A stretch of 59,290 nt of DNA from Roseovarius sp. TE539 (GTDB taxonomy: Bacteria; Pseudomonadota; Alphaproteobacteria; Rhodobacterales; Rhodobacteraceae), in contig NZ_QNGB01000021.1 of NCBI RefSeq assembly GCF_003298505.1, forward strand, positions 1 through 59,290, in the 5' to 3' direction. The notes under the pieces were generated by a model. It did no database searches, was not told the DNA's origin, and saw only the letters and a list, made by a program, of their open reading frames with translations. The position numbers were made by a program, and so were the translations under genes. Shown here piece after piece: positions 35,724-46,474 of this stretch. The first letter of the stretch is position 1. The number at the start of each line of letters is the position of its first letter.

Positions 35724-36191
35724 ATGATCCGCGTCCGGCTTACCCCGCTTGTCACGGCGTTGTCGCTTGCCATGTCCGCGACGGCCGAGGCACCGCGTGT
35801 GGCCGCCGACATCCCCCGAGTGAAGGCGCTTGCCGCACAGGTCATGGCAGGCATCGCAGAACCCGATCTGGTCATCCGCCCCGGCGCGTCGCCCCTTGGC
35901 TATGTGCTGCGCCCGTCCGAAGCCGCGACCCTCGATGCCGCCGAGGCCGATGCGCGCGCCGCCCTGACCTCGGCGCAAGGGGCCCGCCATCTGGTGTTTC
36001 ATGACGCCTACCCATATTTCGAACAGCGTTTCGGGCTGAAACCAGCCGGCCCCATCACTTCCGGCGACACGGTCGATCCGGGTCCGGCGCGCATCGCGGT
36101 GCCCGGCCCGCTTGGTACAGATCTCGCGCCCGGGCCCGGCCATTGCCCGGCCCTGAAGCGCGATCTTGCCCGGAGGATGGCCGGGTGTCTG
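35724..36191 (+). pseudogene. znuA: znuA remnant with two internal in-frame deletions
   Basis: The reading frame keeps four separate pieces of the zinc-binding protein ZnuA: a signal peptide, VAADIPRVKALAAQVMAG with VIRPGASPLGYVLRPSEAAT, then RHLVFHDAYPYFEQRFGL with DTVDPGPARI, and the C-terminal GPLGTDLAPGPGHCPALKRD. The large middle part containing further metal ligands and the part before the C-terminus are missing. About 156 residues remain of roughly 300. The normal stop is also lost, so the frame reads on into unrelated sequence. It is most likely non-functional, though both deletions preserved the frame. Confidence 0.75.
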
Positions 36192-36246
36192 AGACCGGTG
36201 GCGCGCCCTTGCCTCAAGGGTCACCGTGGCGTTAAACCTTCGGTCC

Positions 36247-36918
36247 ATGATCCATCGCGTGTTGAGCACCCTCTGCCTTGTCGGCCTGCTGGTGGCGCCG
36301 CACCGCGCGCCCGGGCATCCGCATGTCTTCGTGGATGCCGGCCTGACCCTGATCTTCGACGAACGCGGGCAGTTGGCGGCGCTTCGGGTGTTCTGGGCCT
36401 ATGACGCGTTCTACTCGCTGATGATGATCGAGGAACGCGGACTTGACCCGGATGGCGACGGCACCCTGACAGATGCAGAACTGGACAGCATCGCCGGTAC
36501 CGACGTGGACTGGGAGGCGGGTTTTCCCGGCGATCTGCATCTGTCCCGCGACGGTGACAAAGTGGCCCTGTCCCGGCCGGTGCGTCACGGCGCCGATTAC
36601 GAACCCACGAGCGCCCGGATCGTCACCCGCCATGTGCGCCCCCTGACCAACAGGATCGACCCCGCCAAAGGCGCCGTGGCCATCCGGGTCTACGATCCGG
36701 GCTATTTCGTGAAATACGACGTGACGCTGCCGGTGACGGTCGAGGGCCGCGAGGATTGCCGGCTGACGCGCCGGTCCGCCAACCCCGACCGCGCCGCGCG
36801 CATCCTGGAAAGGGAAATCGCAAAGCTGCCCGCCGACGTGATGCTGGAAAACGAGTACCCCGAGGTCGGACGCCACTTCGCCGACACCCTGATCGTGTCA
36901 TGCGGCGCCACGGGCTGA
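36247..36918 (+). CDS. zevA: DUF1007 periplasmic metal-binding protein (ZevA-like)
   Basis: A 223-residue protein with a signal peptide (MIHRVLSTLCLVGLLVAPHR) followed by the DUF1007 opening APGHPHVFVDAGLTLIFDE. An EF-hand-like loop DPDGDGTLTDAE is present, as in many family members. ZevA of Haemophilus influenzae binds zinc in the periplasm and works with the membrane protein ZevB; the same partnership is inferred because the next gene overlaps by 19 bp. GTG 36226 is an alternative start. The preceding znuA remnant and Zur-like box support a zinc role. Confidence 0.75.
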   Translation: MIHRVLSTLCLVGLLVAPHRAPGHPHVFVDAGLTLIFDERGQLAALRVFWAYDAFYSLMMIEERGLDPDGDGTLTDAELDSIAGTDVDWEAGFPGDLHLSRDGDKVALSRPVRHGADYEPTSARIVTRHVRPLTNRIDPAKGAVAIRVYDPGYFVKYDVTLPVTVEGREDCRLTRRSANPDRAARILEREIAKLPADVMLENEYPEVGRHFADTLIVSCGATG

Positions 36919-37814
36919 TCCTGCTGGCGCTGGTCGCGGGCGCGGTTGCCGCGGCGCTTGCCGTCCTGATCCTCTCCGGGGGCCTGCGGCCCGTCGGCCT
37001 CTGGGCGGCCGATTGGCAGCGCGCCTTCCAGAATGACATGGCCCGGGGCCTGCGCGCCCTGCGCGCCGGAGAGCCGGGCGCCACAGCGGCGCTGCTGGGC
37101 TTCTGCTTCGCCTACGGCTTCTTTCACGCGGTCGGCCCCGGACACGGCAAGATACTGATCGGGGGGTACGGCGTCGGACGCGGCGTGGGATTCGTGCGAT
37201 TGGGCAGTCTGGCGGTGGCGTCCTCGGTGGCGCAGGGGCTGGGCGCGATCATCCTCGTCAGCGCCGGGATCGCGGTTCTGGACCTGACGCGGCAGCAATT
37301 GGTCGGTCTGGCCGAAGTCACGCTCGCGCCGCTGAGCCATGGCGCCATCGGTCTGATCGGTGTCTGGCTGGTTCTGCGCGGCCTGCGCGCCTTGCTGCGT
37401 CTGCGCCGCGATCAAGGGCATGCCCCTGTCGATCAGATCTGTGCCGGGTGCGGGCATCGCCACGGCCCCACCGCCACCGAGGCCGCCGCAGTGACAGGCT
37501 GGCGCGACGGCGCGGCACTGGTCGGGGCCATCGCCCTGCGACCGTGCAGCGGGGCGCTGCTGCTGTTGGTACTGACATGGCAGATGGGAATCTATGCTGC
37601 CGGACTGGCGGGAACGCTGGCGATGTCACTGGGCACTGCAAGCGTGACGCTGGCCACAGCCGCGCTGGCCGTGGCCCTGCGGCGCGGCGGCACGGCCCCC
37701 CTGGGTGACGGCAGCGGCGCAAGGGTGGTCTTTCCGCTGCTGGAACTGGCGGCCGGGGCTGCGGTCATCCTGCTGGCGTTCGGCCTGCTCACGGTTCCGC
37801 CCGGTCGCTGGTAA
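36900..37814 (+). CDS. zevB: Nickel/cobalt-transporter-like membrane protein (ZevB-like)
   Basis: A 304-residue protein with about seven hydrophobic segments. The NiCoT/RcnA-like signature is FCFAYGFFHAVGPGHGKILI, with SVAQGLGAIILVSAG after it. A hydrophilic loop CAGCGHRHGP could bind metal, and GAIALRPCSGALLLLVLTWQ is the second conserved half. With the overlapping DUF1007 gene it forms the ZevAB arrangement, a metal (probably zinc) transport system. Confidence 0.78.
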   Translation: MRRHGLILLALVAGAVAAALAVLILSGGLRPVGLWAADWQRAFQNDMARGLRALRAGEPGATAALLGFCFAYGFFHAVGPGHGKILIGGYGVGRGVGFVRLGSLAVASSVAQGLGAIILVSAGIAVLDLTRQQLVGLAEVTLAPLSHGAIGLIGVWLVLRGLRALLRLRRDQGHAPVDQICAGCGHRHGPTATEAAAVTGWRDGAALVGAIALRPCSGALLLLVLTWQMGIYAAGLAGTLAMSLGTASVTLATAALAVALRRGGTAPLGDGSGARVVFPLLELAAGAAVILLAFGLLTVPPGRW

Positions 37815-37935
37815 CCGGGCCCGGTGCCGCGGGCGCGGCACAGAGGCCGGACGGCATACCTTGACCGATCCGTGGCCTTGGTAGACACTGGTTTGGTCCA
37901 ACGATTTCGGACATCCGCTGCCCGGAGGGCCTGCA

Positions 37936-39459
37936 ATGCGTATTATTTTGTCTCTTTTCATGATCTTCTCCCTGTCGGCGCCTGCGGTCGCGGCGAAATA
38001 CGCGTTCGTGCTCGCAAATGGCAGTTACGAGGAACTGGAGGATCTGCAGAACACCCATGCCGATGCCGACGCCTACGGCGCCGCCTTCGAGCAACTTGGC
38101 TTCACCGTACTTCATCACCGCGACCTGACCCGCAACCAGACAATCGCGGCGCTTGACGGATTCCTCAACCGCTTGCGGCCGGGCGATCAGGCGGCGTTCG
38201 TCTTTTCCGGCCATGGATGGAGTGATGGCAGCGTCAACTACCTTGTGCCCACGGACGCCCCCAAGAAGGGGAGCACCCGGCTTCTGAAACGGCAATCCGT
38301 GGCGCTGCGCAACGGGCTTTCCGGCGTTCTCGACGAGCTGGAGGCGCTTGGCGTGGGGCTGACCGTGGCGGTGATCGACGCCTGCCGCGACAACCCGTTC
38401 AAGCCCGCACAGGGCAGCCGCTCCGTCGGGCTCAGCCGCGGACTTGCGCGCGTCAGCCCACCGCAGGGCACTTTCGTGATCTTCTCTGCCGGAGAGGGGC
38501 AGCAGGCCCTCGACCGGCTGCCTGACGATCCCCCGGACCAGAGGCTGTCCGTCTTCTCGCGGGTCTTCGTGCCGCATTTGACGTCGGGTGTCACGCTGGA
38601 GGACGCGATCTCGGCGACGCAGGCGGAAACGGCCCGGCTCGCCCTTGAGTTCAATGGCCACCAACAACATCCGGCCTATTACGACCAGACACTTGGCAGC
38701 ACCTGCCTGAAGGGCGATTGCCGAACCACCGGGCAGAACGCGATCACGGCCGCCCCCGACACCGCATCCGGTGCCTGCGACGCCCTTTACGAGGAGGCCA
38801 AGTCGGAACGGGCCTGTTTTGTCTATGACGCCTATGCCAAGTCCTGCCCCAATCATGTCTTCCATTCCATCGCCAGAAGCTTCATGAACCGCAATTGCGG
38901 CGGGCCGGACCCGGCCGGGCAGGTCGCGGCGGTACCGCGGTCGGACATTCCCGAGACGATCGCGCCCCTGCCCCGAACCGCCGAACCGGCAGCGCCGGCG
39001 GCAGAAGATGTGCACGAAAGCCAAGAAACGCGGCCGGACGCGGCGACGCAGGAAACCGAGGCCGCCCTGCGCCTGTCCAACGCAGAACGCCGCGAAATCC
39101 AGCACCGCCTGAGGCTGGCGCGCCATGATCCGGGCGGCGCCGATGGTGTCTTCGGGCCGATGACCCGTGCGGCGATCACCTCCTGGCAGACAGCAAAGCA
39201 GTTGCACGTTTCGGGGTACCTCAATGCCGATCAGCTGGACCGGCTAAAAGCGGGGACCGCCGCCGCATACGCCGGTTTCCTCGAAGCACAGCGGATCCGC
39301 GAAACGCAGCGTGCGGCACGCAAGAGGCAGACATTCACAGCTAAACCCGCAGCCCCGGTGAGCGTCGCAGCGCCCGCGCCCGCACCGGCCCCGGTCCAGA
39401 AAGCGGCCCCTGCCCGGAAGCCGAAACGCAAACTTCCCCTGCGGCTGCAACGCAAGTGA
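37936..39459 (+). CDS. Secreted caspase-like protease with peptidoglycan-binding domain
   Basis: A 507-residue protein with a signal peptide (MRIILSLFMIFSLSAPAVAA). A caspase-fold domain follows (about 21-245), with catalytic His93 in FVFSGHGWSDG and Cys150 in VIDACRDNPF. A short Cys-rich segment (about 264-325) leads to a Pro/Ala linker, then a peptidoglycan_binding_1 repeat (about 376-435; IQHRLRLARHDPGGADGVFG, MTRAAITSWQ) and a basic Lys/Arg/Pro tail. It is predicted to act in the periplasm at the cell wall. The target is unknown. It stands alone, with no effector or inhibitor gene beside it. Confidence 0.88.
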   Translation: MRIILSLFMIFSLSAPAVAAKYAFVLANGSYEELEDLQNTHADADAYGAAFEQLGFTVLHHRDLTRNQTIAALDGFLNRLRPGDQAAFVFSGHGWSDGSVNYLVPTDAPKKGSTRLLKRQSVALRNGLSGVLDELEALGVGLTVAVIDACRDNPFKPAQGSRSVGLSRGLARVSPPQGTFVIFSAGEGQQALDRLPDDPPDQRLSVFSRVFVPHLTSGVTLEDAISATQAETARLALEFNGHQQHPAYYDQTLGSTCLKGDCRTTGQNAITAAPDTASGACDALYEEAKSERACFVYDAYAKSCPNHVFHSIARSFMNRNCGGPDPAGQVAAVPRSDIPETIAPLPRTAEPAAPAAEDVHESQETRPDAATQETEAALRLSNAERREIQHRLRLARHDPGGADGVFGPMTRAAITSWQTAKQLHVSGYLNADQLDRLKAGTAAAYAGFLEAQRIRETQRAARKRQTFTAKPAAPVSVAAPAPAPAPVQKAAPARKPKRKLPLRLQRK

Positions 39460-39605
39460 CCGCCCACCGCGGCACGGACCGGTAAGGGACGGTGGCAATC
39501 ACCCTTGCCCCGTCATCGTCACGATCGCGGTCAATGAGGCCGGTGCCGGCAGGCCGGAAGACCGCAGGGTGGCCTTCTTGACAGGCGGTTGCCCGACGCA
39601 ATCGC

Positions 39606-42305
39606 CTACCCTTCATTTCGCGTGGCGGCCATTGTGTTCATCAGGCTCAATGCGACCTGTCCCACAACAAGGGGCGCAAGACTTCCGCCCAGAACGAGGA
39701 GCCAGCCCAGGCGATCCAGATGAACGACGCTCAGAATCGCGCTGAGTCCGGGTAGCCAGACTGCCGCGCCGGTCAGGAGAAGGCAGAGGGCGATAGCGTA
39801 CCAGACCCAGCGATTCCGCACGATTTCGTTGCGGATGACACCGGTGCCGGCATCGCGCATGTTGAACACGTGCCACAGGCGCGCGAGGGCGAAAGTCAGA
39901 AAACCGATCGTCACAGCGGCATCCTGTCCAAGTTCCTTCTCGAGCGCGACGAGAAACACCGCCACCGCGGACGCTGCGATCAGCCCGCCCCAGAGCGCGG
40001 TGGCAATCCAGTGCCGCCGTGTCAGGACGGGTTCCGTCGGGTCGCGTGGGCGGCGGTCCATGATGCCCGCGGGGCTTTCGCCGACGCCGAGCGCGAGGGC
40101 CGGAAAAACGTCAAGAACGAGATTGATGTAGAGGATCTGAAGCGGCAGCAGCGGCAAAGGTGTCCCGGTCAACGCACAAAATCCGACGGCCAGAACCTGG
40201 CCCAGATTGCCCGAAAGCAGATAGATGATGAACCGGCGTATGTTCTCGAAGATCGTACGGCCCTGTTGGATCGCTGCCACGATGGTGGGGAAGGCATCAT
40301 CCTTGAGAACGATATCTGCCGCCTCCCGCGCGACATCGGTGCCACGCTGTCCCATCGCAATGCCGACATCGGCCTTTTTCAAGGCGGGAGCGTCGTTCAC
40401 GCCGTCACCGGTCATCGCGACCACCGCGCCCGTCTCCTGCCAGAGCCGTATCAGATCAAGCTTCTGCGCCGGCGAGACGCGCGCGAAGACATCGTGCCCG
40501 CGCAGATCCTCGTGCGCAATTACCCCGGTTTCCCCGTCGGTCTGCGGCAGGTCGGTCCCGACCATCGCCCGTGGTTCCTTGGCCAGACCTACCCGCCTGG
40601 CTATTGCCGTCGCCGTCACGGGCTGGTCGCCAGTGACCATGATCACCCTGATGCACGCCCGCCGGCATTGCTCGATGGCATCTGCCGCGTCGCTCCGCGG
40701 CGGGTCGGCCAGGCTGACAAGCCCCAGAAATACAAGTTCGGCATAGGGATCGCTGTCGGGGCTTTCGACATGCCGTTCCGCGACAGCCAGTACGCGAAAC
40801 CCCTCGGCCGCCAAGCTCTCCACGCGCGCGACCCATTTTTCGCGTTCGTCTTCCGAGAGCGCCCCGGCTTTCCCGTCTTCGTCAACGATGCGCTTTGCCG
40901 CGTCCAGAACCGCCTCGGGGGCCCCCTTGACCGCAACGCGGTAACCCGTGACCGCCTTGTGAAAGGTTGCCATCATCTTGGTGTCGGCGTCGAAGCTTTC
41001 CTCGCGCTCCTCGGGGTATTCTTCGAGGAGATAATGCCGTCCCAAACCGATGTCGGCGGCGGCATGTAGCAAGGCAATCTCCATCGGGTCACCGCTGCCG
41101 CCCGGAGGTTCCGGAGATTGCTGTTCGCCGGTCTTGCCGCTTGGATCACCGCCGGTCTTGTCGGCAATTTCAGCATTGTTGCAGAGCGCGACCACCTCGA
41201 GCAGCCGGCGGACCTGTGCGGACGGCTCTTCCGGCCGCGCGTCCTTGTCCCACGGCACGTCTTCGGCGGAGCCGGCCAGCGCGAGCCCGGCCACGCGCAT
41301 CCGGTTCTGCGTCAGCGTTCCGGTCTTGTCGGTAAAGATCACGCTGGTCGATCCCAGTGTTTCCACCGCCGCCAGCCGCTCGACCAGCGCATTGCGTTTT
41401 GCCATGCGCCACATGCCACGCGCCAGCGCGACCGTGGCCACGATCGGCAGACCTTCGGGGACTGCGGCCACCGCAAGCGCCACGGCGGTCTCGAGCATCG
41501 ACACGAGATCCTTGCCGCCCATCCACCCGAGGATGGCAACGGCTGCCGCCACGATAAGCGTCACCGCTACCAGCTTGCGGGCGAGACGGTTCAGCCGCTT
41601 TTCGAGCGGTGTCACTTCCTCGCTTGCGTCCGAGGTCATCCGGGCGATGCCACCCAATTCGGTTTGCATGCCCGTGGCCACGACGACGCCCGCCCCGGTG
41701 CCGCCGGTCACGGTCGTTCCCTTGAAGGACATCGAGGTGCGTTCGGCCAGAGGCACCCCGGCCCTGACCGGATCTGTCGTCTTGGTCACCGGCACCGACT
41801 CGCCGGTCAGAGGGGCTTCGTTGCAAGTCAGCCCGTTCGCCTCGATCAGCCGCAGATCCGCGGTCACGACATCGCCCGCATCCAGCAACAGCACGTCGCC
41901 CGGAACAAGATCCTCGGAGTCGACTGTCATGCTGGTTGCATTCCGCGTCACCCTGGCCTTTACGGTCCCCAGATCGCGCAACGACTCCATCGACCGAACC
42001 GCCTTCCATTCGGTAACAAATCCGATGGCGGCATTGATCATGATCGCGGCAAGGATCGCGGCCATCTGAACGATCTCGCCCATTGTGAAGGACGCGGCCG
42101 CCGCGACGGCCAGTATGGCGATCACGAGGCTCCTGAACTGCTCTGCAAGGATCTTCCAGGGGCTGACCCGCTCTGTCTTGGCAAGCCGGTTGCGCCCGTG
42201 TCTTTTGCGTCGGCGCCTGATTTCAGGCTCATCAAGCCCCTTGTCCGGATCTACCGAAAAATACCTGAGTGTCTCCTGCACGCTGACGGTGTGGTGGTCT
42301 GGCAA
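39606..42305 (-). CDS. P2-type cation-transporting ATPase (Ca2+-ATPase-like)
   Basis: An 899-residue P-type ATPase. Visible motifs are TGES (167-170), PEGLP in M4 (283-287), the phosphorylation site DKTGT (326-330), TGDQPVTA and TGDGVNDAPALKKADVGIAM. M5/M6 read YLLSGNLGQVL and LYINLVLDVFPALALG, close to SERCA/PMCA-type Ca2+ pumps and their Na+ or K+ relatives. A Gly/Pro/Ser-rich insert lies in the nucleotide-binding domain. The start is TTG at 42305 with GGAG 7 bp upstream. It neighbours the N-ATPase operon, suggesting shared cation homeostasis; the ion is not determined. Confidence 0.93.
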   Translation of the reverse strand: MPDHHTVSVQETLRYFSVDPDKGLDEPEIRRRRKRHGRNRLAKTERVSPWKILAEQFRSLVIAILAVAAAASFTMGEIVQMAAILAAIMINAAIGFVTEWKAVRSMESLRDLGTVKARVTRNATSMTVDSEDLVPGDVLLLDAGDVVTADLRLIEANGLTCNEAPLTGESVPVTKTTDPVRAGVPLAERTSMSFKGTTVTGGTGAGVVVATGMQTELGGIARMTSDASEEVTPLEKRLNRLARKLVAVTLIVAAAVAILGWMGGKDLVSMLETAVALAVAAVPEGLPIVATVALARGMWRMAKRNALVERLAAVETLGSTSVIFTDKTGTLTQNRMRVAGLALAGSAEDVPWDKDARPEEPSAQVRRLLEVVALCNNAEIADKTGGDPSGKTGEQQSPEPPGGSGDPMEIALLHAAADIGLGRHYLLEEYPEEREESFDADTKMMATFHKAVTGYRVAVKGAPEAVLDAAKRIVDEDGKAGALSEDEREKWVARVESLAAEGFRVLAVAERHVESPDSDPYAELVFLGLVSLADPPRSDAADAIEQCRRACIRVIMVTGDQPVTATAIARRVGLAKEPRAMVGTDLPQTDGETGVIAHEDLRGHDVFARVSPAQKLDLIRLWQETGAVVAMTGDGVNDAPALKKADVGIAMGQRGTDVAREAADIVLKDDAFPTIVAAIQQGRTIFENIRRFIIYLLSGNLGQVLAVGFCALTGTPLPLLPLQILYINLVLDVFPALALGVGESPAGIMDRRPRDPTEPVLTRRHWIATALWGGLIAASAVAVFLVALEKELGQDAAVTIGFLTFALARLWHVFNMRDAGTGVIRNEIVRNRWVWYAIALCLLLTGAAVWLPGLSAILSVVHLDRLGWLLVLGGSLAPLVVGQVALSLMNTMAATRNEG

Positions 42306-42376
42306 GCTGTGATCTCCGTCATGCTGCGGGCCAGGGCATATCGCCCGGCACGGTTAAAAGTCCGGGTGAATCACGT

Positions 42377-42733
42377 TCAGGATCCTGTCCGGCTGGAAAA
42401 CGTCAAACTTACCCCGGTAAAAGTCAGACGATGCCCTTTCCCCTCGGCTTGCTGGATGACAGGCTTTTTGCGCTTCTCTTGCGAAAAGGCATGGGGCCCA
42501 ATCGAACGTTCGGGCAGGTCGCGCTTGTGCGCTTCATCCGGCGTCAGCCGGTCGATCCCGGTGGCATTCCCGGTGCCGAAGTCGCGCAGGATGATGGCAA
42601 CCCCGGTGACGGCATCATACCCCGCGCGCAGCATCAGCAGCAGGAGAATGGCGTAGAAGCCCAGCATTTCCCCGGCCGTGCCATAGGTCTTGCCACCAGC
42701 GGCGAAAAACACCTCAGGATCGGGATCATCCAT
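42377..42733 (-). CDS. Small one-helix membrane protein, unknown
   Basis: A 118-residue frame beginning MDDPDPEVFFAAGGKTYGTA, with a hydrophobic helix (GFYAILLLLMLRAG, about 25-38) and a charged tail (TPDEAHKRDLPERSIG). Its ATG overlaps the stop of the interrupted Pmp3-like frame. No family was recognised. Position between that frame and the P-type ATPase suggests cotranscription. Confidence 0.5.
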   Translation of the reverse strand: MDDPDPEVFFAAGGKTYGTAGEMLGFYAILLLLMLRAGYDAVTGVAIILRDFGTGNATGIDRLTPDEAHKRDLPERSIGPHAFSQEKRKKPVIQQAEGKGHRLTFTGVSLTFSSRTGS

Positions 42734-43007
42734 ATCTCGCGCCCCTCGCGGACCGCATGCCGGTGTCAATGGCCCCGGTGGCATTGACCATACCCGGGAC
42801 CCAGCCAAACAGTAGCACGAACAGGGCCACGTCGATCGCGTTGACGGAAAAGCGGTCAGGATCGTAGAAGCCGCCGATCCGGGCCAGAAGCACATCGACC
42901 GGCCCCTACAGCAGAAGCAGGATCTTATAGACCGTCGGAAACCGGGACGTGAGCCCGGTCGCGGTCGCGGTTTCGCCGGGTTCCCGTGCCCTGGACTCCT
43001 GTGCCAT
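42726..43007 (-). pseudogene. Pmp3/YqaE-like membrane protein interrupted by TAG
   Basis: One frame of 94 codons reads MAQESRAREPGETATATGLT, continues to FPTVYKILLLL, meets TAG at 42908-42906, and goes on in the same frame with GPVDVLLARIGGF and NAIDVALFVLLFGWVPGMVN. The second part resembles the second helix of Pmp3/YqaE stress-membrane proteins (GYIPGIIHA pattern). A single CAG-to-TAG change would restore it. A GGAGG lies 11 bp before the ATG. It is either a fresh nonsense mutation, a sequencing error, or two short peptides. Confidence 0.5.
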
Positions 43008-43140
43008 AGTCTTCTCGCCCTCCGCAGCAGGTGCCGGCGCCGCGCGCATCGCACGCGCCTTCTGAACGCAATGGAAACCGGGCGTCGGGCGCGGCACCTG
43101 CAAGCATGCAAGTGCACCAGGCGCGGCGCGGGGTCATTAA

Positions 43141-44976
<1,836 letters not shown>

Positions 44977-44980
<4 letters not shown>

Positions 44981-45258
44981 GCGACGAAGACGAGTCCGCA
45001 ATCATCGCCCGCAAGGCCAGGGCGATGGAGGAGGCCCGCAAGCGCCGCCGCAAGAGCGCATGGTACGGGCTTGCCATGTTCGGCATGGTCGGCTGGGCCG
45101 TCGCCGTGCCGGTTATCGGCGGCATCGCTCTCGGCCTGTGGATCGACAGGCGCTGGCCCGGAGAGACCTCCTGGACGCTGGTACTGCTCCTGGCCGGGGC
45201 CGCGCTTGGCAGCCTCAACGCCTGGTACTGGGTGCAGCGCGAGGGGCGTGATGACTGA
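44977..45258 (+). CDS. atpQ: N-ATPase AtpQ (ATPase_gene1/AtpI-like) membrane protein
   Basis: A 93-residue protein with a basic N-terminal region (ARAMEEARKRRRKS) and two membrane helices (WYGLAMFGMVGWAVAVPVIG and WTLVLLLAGAALGSLNAW). The GLWIDRRWPGETSWT link is typical of AtpI/ATPase_gene1 proteins. It is thought to help c-ring assembly or divalent-cation supply. It starts on a 4-bp overlap with atpC. The following gene, normally atpR, is here an antiporter that overlaps by 8 bp. Confidence 0.88.
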
Positions 45259-46474
45259 AGAGGCAGGCTACGGGCTTTTCATGCTGGTGCTCGGCGGTGT
45301 CGTTCTGCTTCACGTTCCGCTGAAAAGCGTGCTGAGAAAGGCCGCCCTGCCGGCGCTGGTCGCTTTCGTCGGTTTTGGCATTGCACTCTCCGCGGTCGAT
45401 CAGCAACTCGATCTTGTGACGCGCGATCTGCGCGACAGGATCTGGGCACTGGCGCAGCTGGGCCTCGTGGCGCTTTTGTTCCGCGTCGGGCTGGAAAGCG
45501 ATCTGGGCCGCCTTGCCGCGCAGTTGCGGCGCGCCGTCAGGATCTGGGTGCCCAACATGGTCATTCCGGCGGCAATGGCCTTTGCACTGATCTGGGTCTG
45601 GCCGGGCTTCGGGCCGGTCCCGGCGTTGCTCTGCGGGATCGCCGCAAGCGCCACCAGCATCGGCGTTTCCGTCGCACCCTGGGAAGAGGCGCATGCGCTT
45701 GAAAGCGATGATGGCGCGCTGATGCTCGACGTGGCCGAGCTTGACGACCTGTCGGCGGTGATCCTGCTCGGGATCGTCTTTGCCGTCGCCCCGGGGCTGC
45801 ATGCGGGCAACGGAATGATCGGCGAAGCGATGCGGGCCGGCGCCGTGCAGATCGCGAAGATCGCCCTGTTTTCGGCGGGCTGCTACGGGTTCTCGCGGCT
45901 GGTCGAACCGAGGCTGTCCGCCCTCTTCGCCAAGGTCGACCCACAACTCGGCCCGTTTGTCTTTGCGGCCGGGACTGTCTTTCTGATCGCCGCGGTGGCC
46001 GACGTGCTTGGCTTTTCGATGGCCGTGGGTGCGGTTTTCGCCGGGCTCGCCTTCAGCCGCGATCCCGCCGAACACCAGATAGACGAAGCCTTTGCCTATG
46101 TGCTGGCCCTGTTCGGCCCGTTCTTCTTTCTATCCATCGGTCTTTCGGTCGGGTTCGACGGGCTTGGGCCGGCCATCCCGCTCGCCGTTGCTCTGTTTGT
46201 GGTGCTGGTCGCGGGCAAGGTCCTGGGGGCCGGCCTTGCGACATGGGTTGTCGCCGGGCAGCGGACCGGCTGGCTGATCGGGGTCAGCATGGTGCCAAGG
46301 GCCGAGATATTTCTGATCGTCATGGCACACGGACTGTCTTTGGGTGCCTGGGCAGTGCCGCCAACGCTTTACACGGCCTGTGTCCTGGCGGCGGTGGCAA
46401 CATGCATCGCAGCGCCCCTGGTCGTGACCAGGCTTCTTGGCCACAACCGGCCGACGGCGAAGGGGCCAACATGA
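45251..46474 (+). CDS. CPA2-family monovalent cation/proton antiporter within the N-ATPase operon
   Basis: A 407-residue protein with about 11-13 membrane helices. CPA2 hallmarks are FRVGLESDLGRL (FxxGLExD signature, 78-88), AASATSIGVSVAPW, and VAELDDLSAVILLG with Asp165-Asp166, the carboxylate pair of electrogenic antiporters such as NapA. There is no C-terminal TrkA-N regulatory domain, unlike most Kef proteins. The ATG at 45251 overlaps atpQ, and its end overlaps atpR in an ATGA. It is thus translationally embedded in the ATPase operon. Na+/H+ or K+/H+ exchange is inferred. Confidence 0.88.
   Translation: MTEEAGYGLFMLVLGGVVLLHVPLKSVLRKAALPALVAFVGFGIALSAVDQQLDLVTRDLRDRIWALAQLGLVALLFRVGLESDLGRLAAQLRRAVRIWVPNMVIPAAMAFALIWVWPGFGPVPALLCGIAASATSIGVSVAPWEEAHALESDDGALMLDVAELDDLSAVILLGIVFAVAPGLHAGNGMIGEAMRAGAVQIAKIALFSAGCYGFSRLVEPRLSALFAKVDPQLGPFVFAAGTVFLIAAVADVLGFSMAVGAVFAGLAFSRDPAEHQIDEAFAYVLALFGPFFFLSIGLSVGFDGLGPAIPLAVALFVVLVAGKVLGAGLATWVVAGQRTGWLIGVSMVPRAEIFLIVMAHGLSLGAWAVPPTLYTACVLAAVATCIAAPLVVTRLLGHNRPTAKGPT

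Noticed and set aside
41118..42656. 512-codon plus-strand frame opposite the P-type ATPase
   Set aside because: Arg/His-rich shadow of the ATPase, which has DKTGT, TGES and other motifs on the minus strand.
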